Positions 45,421 through 57,749 of a stretch of 64,000 nucleotides of DNA are shown in pieces. This DNA is from Pristionchus mayeri (taxonomy: Eukaryota > Nematoda > Chromadorea > Rhabditida > Neodiplogasteridae). The position numbers and the translations under genes were made by a program. The notes beneath the pieces were generated by a model. The model had not been told where the DNA came from, searched no databases, and saw only the letters and a program-made list of their open reading frames with translations. The stretch spans positions 46,865,257-46,929,256 of the forward strand of contig BTRK01000006.1 in the NCBI GenBank assembly GCA_036245805.1, in the 5' to 3' direction. How positions within the stretch are numbered: the stretch's first letter is position 1; the number at the start of each line of letters is the position of its first letter.

Positions 45421-46936
45421 CCTTCCGACTCATAAGAGGTGCATTGTCAGTGTCAAATTGGAATCGAGAAGGCGAAGCTGGTGTGGATCCGATTGATTGG
45501 TTGGTTCAAGTTCAATCAGCCAGATTGATGGTTGTTGTAGTTCCGTCTGGAGCTGATTGAAGATGACGTCGGTAGGATTCGATTGATGGATGGGTAGAAG
45601 TCGGATCGAATAGATGGGACGGTGCGGGAAGTAGGAAGAGTGGAGGGGGATACTCTCCCACCATCGTCTCGCGCCGCTCCGCTCAATACTCACAAAAGTC
45701 CGCAAACAGAGCACAGTGATCGAGACCCCGGCCGGCACAATGGAAGTAGTGGTGAGTGTATACCCAGAGAGAGTTCGCTCAACCATACCCTGAATCAGAG
45801 CCCTTGATCTACCCATATCATACCCATATTCGATTCAATCTTATAGGGATTTCGGTTTGTAAGTGCTTGATCTACCCATTGTCGGACCAATTGGTCCCAT
45901 TGGCTAAATATTTCTTTTCCTCCAGTTATAAAGCCCTTATCGATTCGATCTGTGCTTGATCTACCCATATCCCATGTCATCTTTGACTCAATCGTGGATG
46001 TGGTAGTTAGTCAATACTTGCAAAATTTATCAAAGTGATTGAATACATTATTAGTTCTCAGTGTGAAAAAGACTAGTCGATTTCCCTACATCGAACGAAT
46101 ACGAAAACGGTAGTATATTGGGGTGGGCTGGTCGGTCTACAACATCGAATGGAAGGCACATCCGCTGGTCATCCGACAGTTGAACAAATACGAACAGGGA
46201 ATTCCGAGAATAGCAAATTCTGATTTGACTCTGATTTCGTCGAATTAGAAAAGCAACTCTCGAAATTTTCCTGACCGCTGGTTGATTGATTGTGGGGCTA
46301 AGGAAATGGCAATTTCAACTGAGAATGTATTCACAAGCTTTCTTTTACAAAATATGCAAATGTCCATGAAGGAACTATCGAAGGTGATTCAAAAAAACAT
46401 TCTCAGCCGAAATTGCCATAGAAATACACTAGTCCATGGCAGCTAGACACAACCGCTAGCGACCCGGATTCGAGAATGGATTGATTATTGGGTGATGGAT
46501 AGATAGCCGAAAAATAGTGATAGAGCATCGCACAAAATATACCACGAGAGTGAGAGAGAGGGAGACAACGATCGATAAATTGAGTAGTGGTTGTGATCAG
46601 GAGATGAAAGCGTAGTAGGAATGGTCTGTCTATGTAAGTTGTGTGTGTGCGTAAAAGTAATGCGCGAGGACCCAGAAGCTCGGTGCGATTTCCAGAGAAC
46701 ATGGGGGAATCGATTATGGAGTGGTTGTAGCACAATTTGATAAGATGCTAATGACTCGAAGGGAATGGTGAACTGCTTGGCAGCAATGGGGATGCGTTCG
46801 ATGATCGGCAGAAAATCGGATAATTGAGAACTAATCGAGCGAAAGCCCAGGAGTGCGGGTGGGCTGACTAGCGAGCGGTGATTGCGGTCTAGAAATCTAG
46901 GGCAGTTTAGCGGAATCTAGGGTTCGAGATGGTGTT
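45421..46936. other. Upstream region of the tetraspanin gene
   Basis: About 1.5 kb between the tetraspanin start and the innexin stop, both genes on the minus strand. Three copies of CTTGATCTACCCAT occur at about 45806, 45868 and 45955, with CGATTC-type sequence between them. No other exon is recognised. Confidence 0.4.
45800..45975. repeat. Three spaced direct repeats
   Basis: Copies of CTTGATCTACCCAT separated by about 60-85 bases, each associated with a CGATTC-type block. This lies 380-555 bases upstream of the tetraspanin start. Confidence 0.55.
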
Positions 46937-49900
46937 CTAGTGCTTGTAGTCGGGTTGCATGATAGCAACCTTCTCGGGGTTGAAGAGACTCTCGCGGGCG
47001 CCGTCATCGTGGAAGCCCGGCTTCTCCGGGTTGTAGAGCGTCTCGTGCGGGCCCTCGAATCCTGGCGATGTCGACTGCGTAGAGGCAGTGTTAGCAAGGA
47101 TCATCTGGTGCTGAAAAATAGATATTAATCGGTTACAGTACGGTATTGAGACGTGGCAGGTTATACTATTTTCGGGGAATTCTATGTGTCACTGTACGTT
47201 CATCCGTTTTCTCAGATAATCACTCTTACAGCCTGTTTTTAAATATTTTAGTTGCATTTTTAAACGGAGTATTCCAAGATTGATTCAATATCAGTGAGGA
47301 GGATTACATACGCTTTTCTCATAGAGATCAATGATAATAGTAAAAATAGAAGTGCTCACGGCGTCGAGGAACTTCTTGTAGAGGAGGACGGCGACGTCCT
47401 TGGCGACCATCGCGCCCGCGTGACCCTCGATGAATCTCATGACGAGCACGCCGTCTGCAATGAGCAATTAGAAAGATGAGAATCGTGATCAGATGAGACG
47501 GCAAACGTTTCTTGGAAAACAGTACTCGACTCTTTGCCAAATCTTGACAAAGTGCCAGTTTCTGTAAATATTCAGCCAACTGATCGGTCCAACAATTTGC
47601 AAATTTGAGGTAAAAATGCAAAACTGACCAGGCTGGAGGCCGGCAATTGCGAAGCGGTTGATCATCTGGTTCTCGCGGTGGTCGTGCATTTCGTTGGGGC
47701 TCTTGAGCTGCAAACATTTCTTCAATTCTTGCTGCCATATTGTGTGAACAGAATTTTTCTATTCAAAAAGGGTATTTCCAATCGCAACGATGATTGGCGC
47801 TAGGTTGAGAAAAGTTGCTTGTGCTCGTGTGGCTCCCCGATGATGAAGAGACACGACAATATTTAGGATTCCAGCTTACCTTTTGGCTTTGGAACCTTAT
47901 TTTGTCGTGATTCTATTTTTTCACTGTACAGCCTATAGGTTGAATTGCCTAATTCTGCCAGATTGATTGATTTATTATTTCATTGATTCATTGATTAATC
48001 TCTCACCGCCGACAGCCAGTTCTTGCAGGAGGCGATGCGCGAGCGAGGGATTATCATCTGGGAGACAGTGTAGATGAAGTTGATCATCGAGACGAAGAGG
48101 ACAGTCATGAACCAGAACCTGAAGAAGGAATGTTCGATCAAGCCAATCACAAATTTATTCAACAATTGGGCTGCTAGCTTTCCTATGATACCACATTCAA
48201 TAGAGAAAAGGTGACGAGTCACGAAAAAAATTCAAACATGTGTTTCAGTGCGACCTACAAATCTCAACTGATAACAGATACAGATTGAATAACACAAGCA
48301 CTCATTACAAATAAGCGCAACTGACCAGAGGAAGAGGTAGATCTTCTCGTTGAACATGTTGATCATCAGCACGCACTGGACGGTGTATCTGTGCATGTTG
48401 GCCAGCTTGCGCACGGCGAAGTCGCAGAGGGTAACACGGGGGAAGATTCCCGACTCGTGCCACTCACGACCGTTCATCAGGTCGCCCACCAACTGCAATT
48501 ATCGATTTTTAGGGCTCTATTATTGATTTTTAATGCATGCATTATCGTACTTGACAGCTTTCCTGATTCTGGCAAACAAGACATAGGATACAGTATGTTA
48601 CGCGTTCGCAGTAGAGTACTAGAGACTACCAGACTACTATTAACCTTCAAAATACAGTATCATAAGGCTTCCTGATCCCGGGAATAGTTAGACCTATGAT
48701 GTGAACACATAAATTATCGATTTCTCATGTTACCAAATGTAATGTTTCCCTGATTCAGGCATCCTTTCTGGGCAAAGCTCGGACTCTAGCGCGCGCTGCT
48801 AATTAATGTTTGTTGGGGGGGGGGGGGGGTAATTAGGCGGGGGTCACAATGGATTATGGTTATTGCACGCTCACGCTCGGCTCTCTTCATCTCTAATCTT
48901 CTCCCTGTTTGGGTCTAAATCTCCCGAGAGGGAGATTTAGACCCAAACAGAGAGTTCCGGTCTTCTAATTGCGTACGATATATTCCATATCCTAATTGCA
49001 AGGCGTTCGAGACTGATAACCTGTACTATGATGGGCTTTCCGTCTAGTCTATTCTCTGGCATTATGAACATATATCGCAGCACTACTGCCGCTACAGCTG
49101 TAGTAAAGCGTGTTTGAAACTATCACTCACGTTGAATCCCCAGAAGAGGTTGCCAGTTCCGAGGAACTTGTTCAGGAGGAAGATCTGGACGATCAGATTG
49201 GCGAGATAGGCGATCTGAAATGTGCCAAATGAGACATTTTTATAATTTCCAAGTCTCAGAAATTCACCCTGCCTAATAGATACTGGTCTGGTGGATAAAA
49301 TGGACACATTTACATGCAAAAATTACATTTGTCAAAAATTGGACAAAGGAATGAATTGCTGGTCAACGCATTGTTGAAATCTTGAAAATGTGTCCATTTC
49401 TCAGACTGCTCTACCATCTCGTCACACTCGTCTACCTTGGTGGCGATGTAGAGCGAGGAGACGTACGAGCCGAGGTTGTTGCCGAATCTGCACGATTATC
49501 TCGTTATTTACTATTTTTTCAGCGAAAATAGCCTTTTCTTCGTGTATTTTCAACAGAAAATGGTCCATTTCTCACCGGAAGCAGAAGAAGCGGTAGTAGT
49601 TGGGCTTCTTGTGACCGTAGCTCATGTTGAGCGCCTCGTAGAGGTACTCGGACAGCTTCTCTGCCTCGACCTTAGAGCGATATGTTAATATTTATTATTA
49701 TTGTTGTTGTTGTTGTTTTTAGTCTTCGTGACGGTTTAGCCAACAACAACTAGAGTGGAACAAGGTAAGCTAATCATACCTTCCTAGCGATCGCCGGGAG
49801 CGCACGCATCTTCTGCGCATCGGTAACGGCGTTCTCGATGTCGATTCCTGAATCAATTATCGATTAAAACATCTAACGAGAAATGAAAAAAATAAGGCAA

Positions 49901-52666
49901 AACGCTTGCTCCCGGTGAGGCTCGAACTCACGACCTTCAGATTATGAGACTGACGCGCTGCCTACTGCGCTACGGAAGCAGACACGGGAGAGACATGAAG
50001 TGTAAATCAAAAGCATCTTCCAAAATTTAAACTGCGCCCTACATTGGACCACCTGCAGTGATTCAAAAAATATGCATGGAAATCCTCACCGGTCTGCTTG
50101 TTGAGGGTCTTCCAGATCCAGTTGGGAATGTAGAACATGATGGCTTGCAGGGCGAGCACGATGGGCACCCACTGGTAGTACCCGATCTCGGCCTGAAATT
50201 GATTCCACATTATTGCAACGTTTAAAATTGTGTTTTAGCCGTTTTTATTCTTGTTTTTTTTTCCGAATGGGCTCATTTCTTGAACCCACAGCTTGATTCC
50301 TCTTCTACTCCCAAAAAAAGACAACCTGGGCCGGGCGGGCTCCTTCTTCATTACGCAACGGGACTAATTAGCCTAATATTTTCCCTGGTAGATCGAGTGA
50401 CTATCCCATGGCCCGGGCTCTCACTCTCAGGTCTTGTTATCGGATTAGGGCCCTGATTGTTTGCTTGAGGCCAGAAGAGGGATGGCCGTAAAGCGATCGG
50501 TAAACAGTTTGGATTCTCTAGATTTCGTGCGCTCTCTCTGCATTTCCTAGGTCGTCGCGCTAGCTGAACCGTGACTGGAACGCGGAAAGGCGCGCTAGAA
50601 CCCACTTTTTCGGCTTTGAGTCATTGAACTATTCATCTCATCAGGCAATGTTACTCACAATCAGATGAGGATGAGACAACATTTGCATACAAATTCACAA
50701 GAAATCTGAGGCGCGACTAAACGATAAGGTTCATGAGTGTGCTAATAGTAAGGAAATGCGAATAGAAAGAGACAATGAACACAAATATCACAAACCTTCT
50801 CCCTCTCCTCGTGCTCACTCGGGATCTCGTCCTCCATGGGCACGTAGAAGGTGTTCTGGATGAAGCAGTAGTCCTCCGCGTACTGCTCCCATCCGCCACG
50901 GAACTCCATCGGAGTCCAGCACTGGATTGGAGAGCCGACATACCTTAATTTTACGATTTTAAAGATATTTCTTAATATTGAAAAAATATATTATTTCCCC
51001 AATAGCATCCCGGAAGGGTTCCATTCGCGCAAAAACCCGCCAAACACGCCCCCCGAGCAGATGTTCAGTGTATATGAGGGCCGTCTCCTATTTCTGCTCC
51101 TTGCTTCCTTCCATTTGCAGATTTGGGAACGGGGGGAATAGTGCCAGTTGGATGGGAGATCTTTTACAATCGATTGCGTCAGATAGCTAAAGTGCGCGCA
51201 CAGTGCATGCCGCTTCACCCCTACTCGCCCCGATCGCGCACTTTGATCCTCCCCCTACTCTGATCGGTACTTGCGAAACAACCCCAGCTGTCTCGCACGC
51301 CCTCTATTCAGAGTGGACGCGCTGAATGGGAGACAGCGCGAAGGAAGCGTCAGAGGGCAGCGCCCTCCCTCGCCCTTTTAGAAGCTTTTCAAAGGACTGT
51401 TGAGGCGCAAAATCGGACCCCATTGAAGGCAGTCTATGAAGAGTACAGACTCAAAATTTTCTAATGTGATAGATCTCTCATTCTAGAACAAATCCTTCAC
51501 CGTTTTGGATATCAAAGGAGAGATCAAAGAAGTGATTCATCCTGTCTCCTTAAAATCTACGCTCGACTCACCTGCTCTTTGATCTATCCACTCAATGTCA
51601 CTAGAAGCTCCCCGACCTTCTCCCTCCGACCCCGCAACCCGATCCCCGTCAATCTACCCCATCACTGTTACCCAACTCAGTCTTTGTTGACTGATCGACC
51701 AGGATGGCTATGATATCACCATATTAACGACTTTGTCTGTTGCTATCCTATTCCGCGCGTTCCATGGACTCTCATGGATGATAGAACGGCGAGTCGAATG
51801 GTCATTCCCGGTTGCCCTTCTGTCGCTTCCTTTGTTGTTGAGGACATCAGCGCCCCCCCCCCCTTGTTTGACTCGTAAAATCGCCCCTCTTTTTTACTCC
51901 GTTATTTTGCGCGTCGCGTCACAGGCTAAATCGAAGAGTTACGGTAATAAGGAGGAAGTTATGTGCAGAGTTCACAATTTAGTCTCTTCATTCAACACAC
52001 TCTCTCGACCGGTCGAGTTTATAAAATCAAGAGACTGTGCCATCGTTTCTAGAACTCTAGTGAGGTAGTCAAAAGATCAACCGGGCAGTTCAAAGCACAA
52101 GGGAAGAAGCTAGACGTAAACTGTGATGGGTAGTCTATAGACAAAGACAGTCTCTATGCCACACTTTCAGTCTCGCCCAGACAAGGCCTAACCCGTTGCC
52201 CCATATGGCTAAGTGCAACCATTCACCCTGATGAAACACAGGAGGCGGACTACAGGATCAATCTCTACAGGACCAAAGGATAAGAATGATGAAACGCGGG
52301 GATCACACACAGTACTCATGGATGGCCCTCCACTATCCACAAGTGGCCCTTAACCTATGATTCACTGTGGCTTTGATGGAGAAACGGGATGCTACCGGTC
52401 AATTATTTACTGTAAATAATGATTCATTGCCTATCTTGCCAATAGAAAATCGATACACTGCCTACCGTAACCCTTAGAAAATCAGTAAACTGCCTACCGT
52501 AACCCTAAACAAATCAATAAACTGACTGCTTGGCGGAGACCATGATGCCGAAGAAGACGAGGAGCATCGTGGTGACGAAGTAGTTGAGGCGATCGACGGG
52601 GTCGTCCAACGAGTGCGGACGAAGCCACCCGGAGAGTGCGCGCTCCAGGAACGGAACACCCAACAT
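46937..52666 (-). CDS. Innexin (438 aa, 12 exons)
   Basis: Invertebrate gap-junction channel subunit. Exons: 52666-52527, 50943-50796, 50192-50090, 49847-49780, 49670-49576, 49487-49436, 49214-49131, 48492-48326, 48118-48007, 47707-47629, 47454-47360 and 47110-46937. Phases close exactly (1317 nt). It starts [17 protein letters not shown]1 is about residues 26-46 ([17 protein letters not shown]), and the family signature YVGSPIQCW follows at about 48-56. TM2 is in exon 3 ([17 protein letters not shown]). Exon 8 holds the conserved [19 protein letters not shown] and [21 protein letters not shown]4 is [19 protein letters not shown]. The cytoplasmic C-terminus contains [16 protein letters not shown] and two [16 protein letters not shown] repeats. 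Intron 1 is long (about 1.6 kb). A tRNA-Met gene sits in intron 3. Confidence 0.94.
48905..48950. repeat. Perfect 21-bp hairpin in an innexin intron
   Basis: CTGTTTGGGTCTAAATCTCCC, then GAGA, then the exact reverse complement, within intron 7 of the innexin gene. Not a coding or splice element. The 4-base loop is too small for a typical microRNA precursor. Confidence 0.85.
49907..49979 (-). tRNA. tRNA-Met (CAT), elongator type
   Basis: Read on the minus strand it starts GCTTCCGTAGCGCAGTAGGC and ends CTCACCGGGAGCA. The acceptor stem pairs over 7 bp (GCTTCCG with CGGGAGC, one G-U). The D arm, the anticodon loop CTCATAA with anticodon CAT, and the T arm GTGAGTTCGAGCCTCAC are all present. 73 nt with no intron. 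It lies in intron 3 of the innexin gene, in the same orientation, and could be expressed from its own internal A and B boxes. Confidence 0.95.
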
Positions 52667-54566
52667 ACTGAAGAGATTACGGTAGGTTATGGTAGCTCAC
52701 AGTAGATCACGGAATAAAGCGGATTCATTACTGTAGGCAGGTTATGGTAGGTTACGGTAGATCAAGGAATGAAACTGAATGCACGAAATCGATTACAGCA
52801 GATTCATGAAAGAGTCGTAAAGAGCGGAGATAGAAGAAAGGGGAGAGGAGGAGGGGAAGATGGAACGGAGGCTGTCAAAGAAACTGTGAAATGATCGAGG
52901 GGGCGGGACTAGATTCAGAGGAGGAGAGAAGAGAGAGAGAACGGATGCAGCTGAATGGAAACAATTGAGAGGAGAGATGAATAATGGCGATAGGAGATCT
53001 CTGAGAGGACGCTTCCATTCAGAGTGGGCGAGTTACGCCACTGGGCATGGAAGTTTGTAAGGGCCGTAATTGAGGCTGGAAGGCCATAATTGAGAGACAG
53101 TTGCCATATTGATTAGATCAATGACTTTTACTATCGAAAGTAATTCTAGATATAAGATAACTGTAAGGCTTGGTCAAATTTTGCAGAAGGAGTATCCCTC
53201 TCTTTTTCTGTTCTCATTCGCGCTTTCTGCTAACTTCGGTGCCCTTTCAAGTGATTTCGCTCTTTGCTTCTACAGACTTCAATGGGGAAGTACAGTCTGG
53301 CAACGTCTGAGAGGCTAGATTGGATGAGTAATGGTGAGGGATTTTCGAAAATGTGTTAACTAAAATGTAAGAAAACTGGAAATCAGTGGTTAGCGCGCGA
53401 GAAGACGACATGGAAAGCAATAGCAGGAAGAGCAATAGCAGAAGGCTACCGGTCAGTAGTTGGCAAACAGATTCGCCCCGCACGCTCCTTGTCGTCCCTA
53501 ACCCTGATTATGTATTATGCAGTCAGCTAGGAGGCGGCGGGAGAGGACCCGCGCGCACATTCCGAGCCACTGCAGATGGCACAGACTGAGAGGATGAAGC
53601 GGAAGTGCCGTGATTCATAGCGGGGCTGCCACACAGCCTGCCCTGAGGCCAGAAGTCGACTGGGGCTGCTACACAGCCCGCAAACCGTTCGAATCATGGA
53701 GCAAGAACTCTTTGAACTCTTCGATTTTGTGGAGCAAAAATCATGTCAGACAGGAGCAAGGGAATGTCACATTGATGCGGGGGATGATAATCAATAGGAA
53801 AAGAGATGAGGAGATGCGATAAGATGGGAATGAGTGTTCGGCGTCGACGATTTGTGGTCTTCGAAAAGCGGAGGAAAGGTGTGGAAATTGAAACTCAAGC
53901 ACAAAAAAATTAAAAAAATCTAGAATTGCAATAGACATTCTTTGAGAGGAACGCGAAGTTTTGAGATCACAACGCGCGGCAGGAAACTAATCAGAGTCTG
54001 GGTGAGGAAGTGTTCTGTCTGGACAGCGCGAGAGTGGAAGGCCCTATATTTGAAGGGGACCAATGAGGAGGGGCGCAGCCTGACCAGGGGGTCTCGGGCT
54101 TCGCGAGAGAGAGAGCAGTGCGAGTGGAGAGAGCGCATAGAAACATACGAAGCGAGAGAGCACGGGATATGGAGAGAGCCAGCCAGGGGTCAGCGATCAA
54201 TGAGGACTGTGGGAGGCCTGCCACTGTGGATAAGGAGGGGCCTGGAAGAGGGCCAAAAGATCAAAGTGCCCACTATCGTCCCCACTACTGTACAGTACAT
54301 AATGATATGTAAATTCGGGGTGCATACTCTTAATATCATGAAATTTATCGCCTTCTTGAGCGGTGAGATAACGAATAGAGCGAAGAAACCGTCACACCGA
54401 TTCTCGAACCCTGCATGCTAGCAATGGATAGTGTCCGGTTCCGGGATTCTACCCCTATCGCATTGCGTGCCCGAGAGTGGTCAGAGGGAAGAGAATGGAG
54501 AGCGTGCGTTAGTCCATGATCGGGAAAGCTACCCGAATACAGTTTGCTCTCTCTCCCTCATCTGCT

Positions 54567-54570
<4 letters not shown>

Positions 54571-54647
<77 letters not shown>
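54571..54647. repeat. CT microsatellite
   Basis: Nearly uninterrupted CT dinucleotides with one GTAT break at 54601. The long frames over it on both strands are artefacts. Confidence 0.9.
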
Positions 54648-54649
<2 letters not shown>

Positions 54650-55269
54650 CTGCCCCGTTGCCCTATCCTCTGCCATCCCACCCACCCCTCACTCCCCTCC
54701 CTACCACCCCCCTTCGGGACAGTTTTACGAGCGCCGGCGACCGACTCTGATGGCCAGGGCATGCAAATAGAGAGAGAGTGAGTGGTCATGATATCGGTAA
54801 GAGGTGTGAGGATGATGAGTGGACAGGGAGACGGACGAGGTAACATGGTGATAAGATAGCAGTGGTACCCAATTCCCGGATGTATTGCATAAACTACCAA
54901 AAAGGGCCGCAGTAGCGGTAGCCATGGAACGGCTTTACAGCTATCAACATCGTATTTCACCAAATTGTCGCTGCCTAAGCGAAAATTTATTGGATGAGAT
55001 TTGTATTTGTATTTGGAAAGTTGTTTTTAGGAATTCTCTAAAGGCATGCCGAAACAGCTGATATCGAAAGCGAACGAAGATGTCCACAAATGCTGTCTTC
55101 GCAACTGTTCCCACTTATCCCTACAAGAGACAGTGATGGATGCTGAATATCGGTACTTTACATCTGAAAGACAGTGGGGAGAGGGTGGAATGGAGATGAG
55201 ACAGGGCACGAAAAGAGGAATAAGAGCGATGTGAGAGAGCAGATGTCGAATCGAAGAAGGGAGGGACGC

Positions 55270-55450
55270 AAAAAGCATATTCCATATGGATCAATGGGGA
55301 GTTTCGAGCATATTCGCAACGTGGAATTAGTTTTAGGAGATGGTGCTACGTAATAGTGAAATAGAGAAGAAAATAAGATTATTCCATATGGATCGATGGG
55401 CAATTTCTAGAGTATTCACGGCTTTCGTATAATTTCGAGATGGTGTTGCC
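55270..55450. repeat. Imperfect direct repeat
   Basis: Two units that share TTCCATATGGATC, GATGGGCAATTTC-like sequence and GAGATGGTG, spaced about 110 bases apart. Non-coding. Confidence 0.5.
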
Positions 55451-57749
55451 AAGAGAAAGGAAGATGGTATAGAAGCTTTAAATGTGGTGGATCAGAATCT
55501 AACATCATACGAGGCGTTGTAACTCCATCTCAGCCGTAATATGTTTTGCTCCTAGCAGAGACTACATGTCAAATTATTGATTAATTGAGGACCAAATATG
55601 TAAAGCACATGCGATGATGTTACATTAGAAAAATTAAATGGTATAGTTAATCAGTGAACTGCCTGGGAAGGCCGAGGGAGGGATAGGCGGGCCGGCACAC
55701 CTTCAGGTCGATCTGATGACCCTGTCTGATTGAGTGAGTATGATGGGATCAGAGGAGGGAGAAGAGGGCGCAGATTATCTCATTGTGCCGAGATTGAGTG
55801 GGACGAAAAAGACTGAGGGAGAGAGACAGAGAACGACCAAAGAAAGGAGAGCATACCCTCATTTGCATACCCTCTCCTCCTTGAATGAGAGGGTGGGGAG
55901 TACTATTTCGATCATAGATCGTGAGAGTCTCGACAGTATTGTAACATGAGCGCCATAGATTGGGCCATACGACACACAAATTGGCCATGGATAACGGTGC
56001 GCGCTAAAGATACTTTGATACATATCAATGATACCTCCTTGCAATTTGGTGAAATATGGAGGAGATTGCATGGAGAGAAAGAGGGTCATTCATTGCAAAT
56101 GAAATGTATGTGATATTGAACATCGTGAAAAAATCAAGAAGGAGTGATCGCAAGCATTACTGTCCCCTCAGTCTCTTCGCATTCTTTCCAACTTGCAAAC
56201 AGAAGCCAGGAAAGTGTGGAGGTGAAATGATACTAATGAAAGGGAAGCAGCTCGCACCCGCCGCCGCTCCCTTTCATCAAACGCAAACATTAAGCGGCGA
56301 ATCTGGCGGCTACCAAACGCATCGTGCGTGACCCCCGTTCGGGAGGGATACGGTAATGTTGTTCGAAATTCTGGAAATTGTTTCTTCGGTTCCCACTCGT
56401 TACATCGATTTAGTTGAGAGAGAGAGGTTATTGCAAGAAGGAATCTTGGTTGTCAATCTCGAAATATACTCGGAAGAGATACGGTAGCATACAGCAAGAA
56501 GCTATCTTGGTTGGATTTGTAATTCAAACGGGCGGACAACACATAAAAGGCGGTTTTGGCTAACTAGATGCGGATTGAATAGCGGGCTCAAATCGTTTGA
56601 TGAAATGACTGTTCGATTCTGCTGACTCACTGGGAAAATTAGCGCTGAATGAAATTATTTCGTCTTCCGGATCGCATTTCGACTGCATGAATCCAATGGA
56701 TTCAATCATAGATGAGAATTTCGAAAGGGTCTTGAGCGAAAGGCCAGTAGAGAAAGTTAAGCAGGTATAATCCGATATAATAACCGGACTCATAGGACTG
56801 CTCCAACATGCATTGTCTTCTTTTTCGACTATAAACTCGCCTTACTTGAAATGAACTTGCCTTTTTGTTATTTTCTCATTCCAATTTCGAAAGTCAGATC
56901 ACGGGAGCTTCAAGCAAACAATTAAAGTTGCCACCGCCAATCTGTCAATCATCCAGCCACTCTGAACGAAGTTCAGCCGAATTTCGACGCCCTCGCTCCG
57001 CTCTTTTTTGTCCCTCAAATATTTGTGTGATCCGATGCAACCACTCAAGATTTCCGAGAGATTGATACTATCTGGATCGGATTGAGATGAGGGAGACTAT
57101 CAGCTAAGAAATGGAAGAGGAAAGGCAAGTCTCCGATTTATACAAAGTGTCGCAAAATTAGCCGTCATCTCGATACTACCCTCATTTCACACTAGCGACG
57201 ACGCATACATTGAAGTCTGTACTGTCTTCGGCTACATCATCCTTGTTCTCGCCTTTCCTACTCAAGTGTTTCCAATGCACCAGAGATATTCAGACAATTG
57301 ATGCCACGTGTTCTACAATTGATGCCACGTGTATTACAGGTCGACCTCTTTAGCGAATGTGTTTTATAAAAGGTAAAGATGATTGCTCGAATTTCGAAAT
57401 CTACAGTGCATGCACGATTTTGCAGCTGACATTTTTTTTAAATTTGTAATTTTATGTTTTTTGATTTTGTAACCTATCGCTGACTCTATCCAGTAGTATC
57501 GCCTCGCTCAACAGCCTTTTCCACTATCTCTTCACCGAAAAGAAGAAGGAAAACGTTCTCATGAAAAATTTTAATAATTCGATCACGTTTAGTCGTACCT
57601 GCTCCATTTATGTATGAACATTTATCAAAGAAACGGGGTTGCTTAAATACGAGTACACAATGCGCAAATAAGACCAGGTGGGTGTGGGTGGACAATGGGA
57701 AAAAGTATGCACGATTTATATAAGCAAATGGGAACTCGTACAAGAAAAC

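Larger units (their letters stand above)
52667..57749. other. Gene-poor region with low-complexity sequence
   Basis: About 5 kb without a gene I can support. It includes short repeats of GGTAGGTTATGGTAG type upstream of the innexin start (52680-52770), a CT microsatellite (54571-54647) and an imperfect direct repeat at 55270-55450. A minus-strand frame at 56560-56793 reads like protein (SMIESIGFMQSKCDPEDEI) but has no clear splice partners, so I leave it uncalled. Confidence 0.4.

Noticed and set aside
48905..48950. Hairpin as a microRNA precursor
   Set aside because: The loop is four bases and pairing is perfect over 21 bp, unlike animal microRNA precursors.
53942..54421. 159-codon plus-strand frame
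   Set aside because: Purine-rich intergenic DNA, no recognisable protein pattern and no splice-bounded exons around it.
54431..54963. Frames of 80-140 codons rich in Ser/Leu or Arg/Glu
   Set aside because: They come from reading through the CT microsatellite in several frames.
56560..56793. Protein-like minus-strand frame (CDPEDEIISFSANFPSES)
   Set aside because: Composition looks plausible, but I found no upstream or downstream exon and no family match, so I did not call it.
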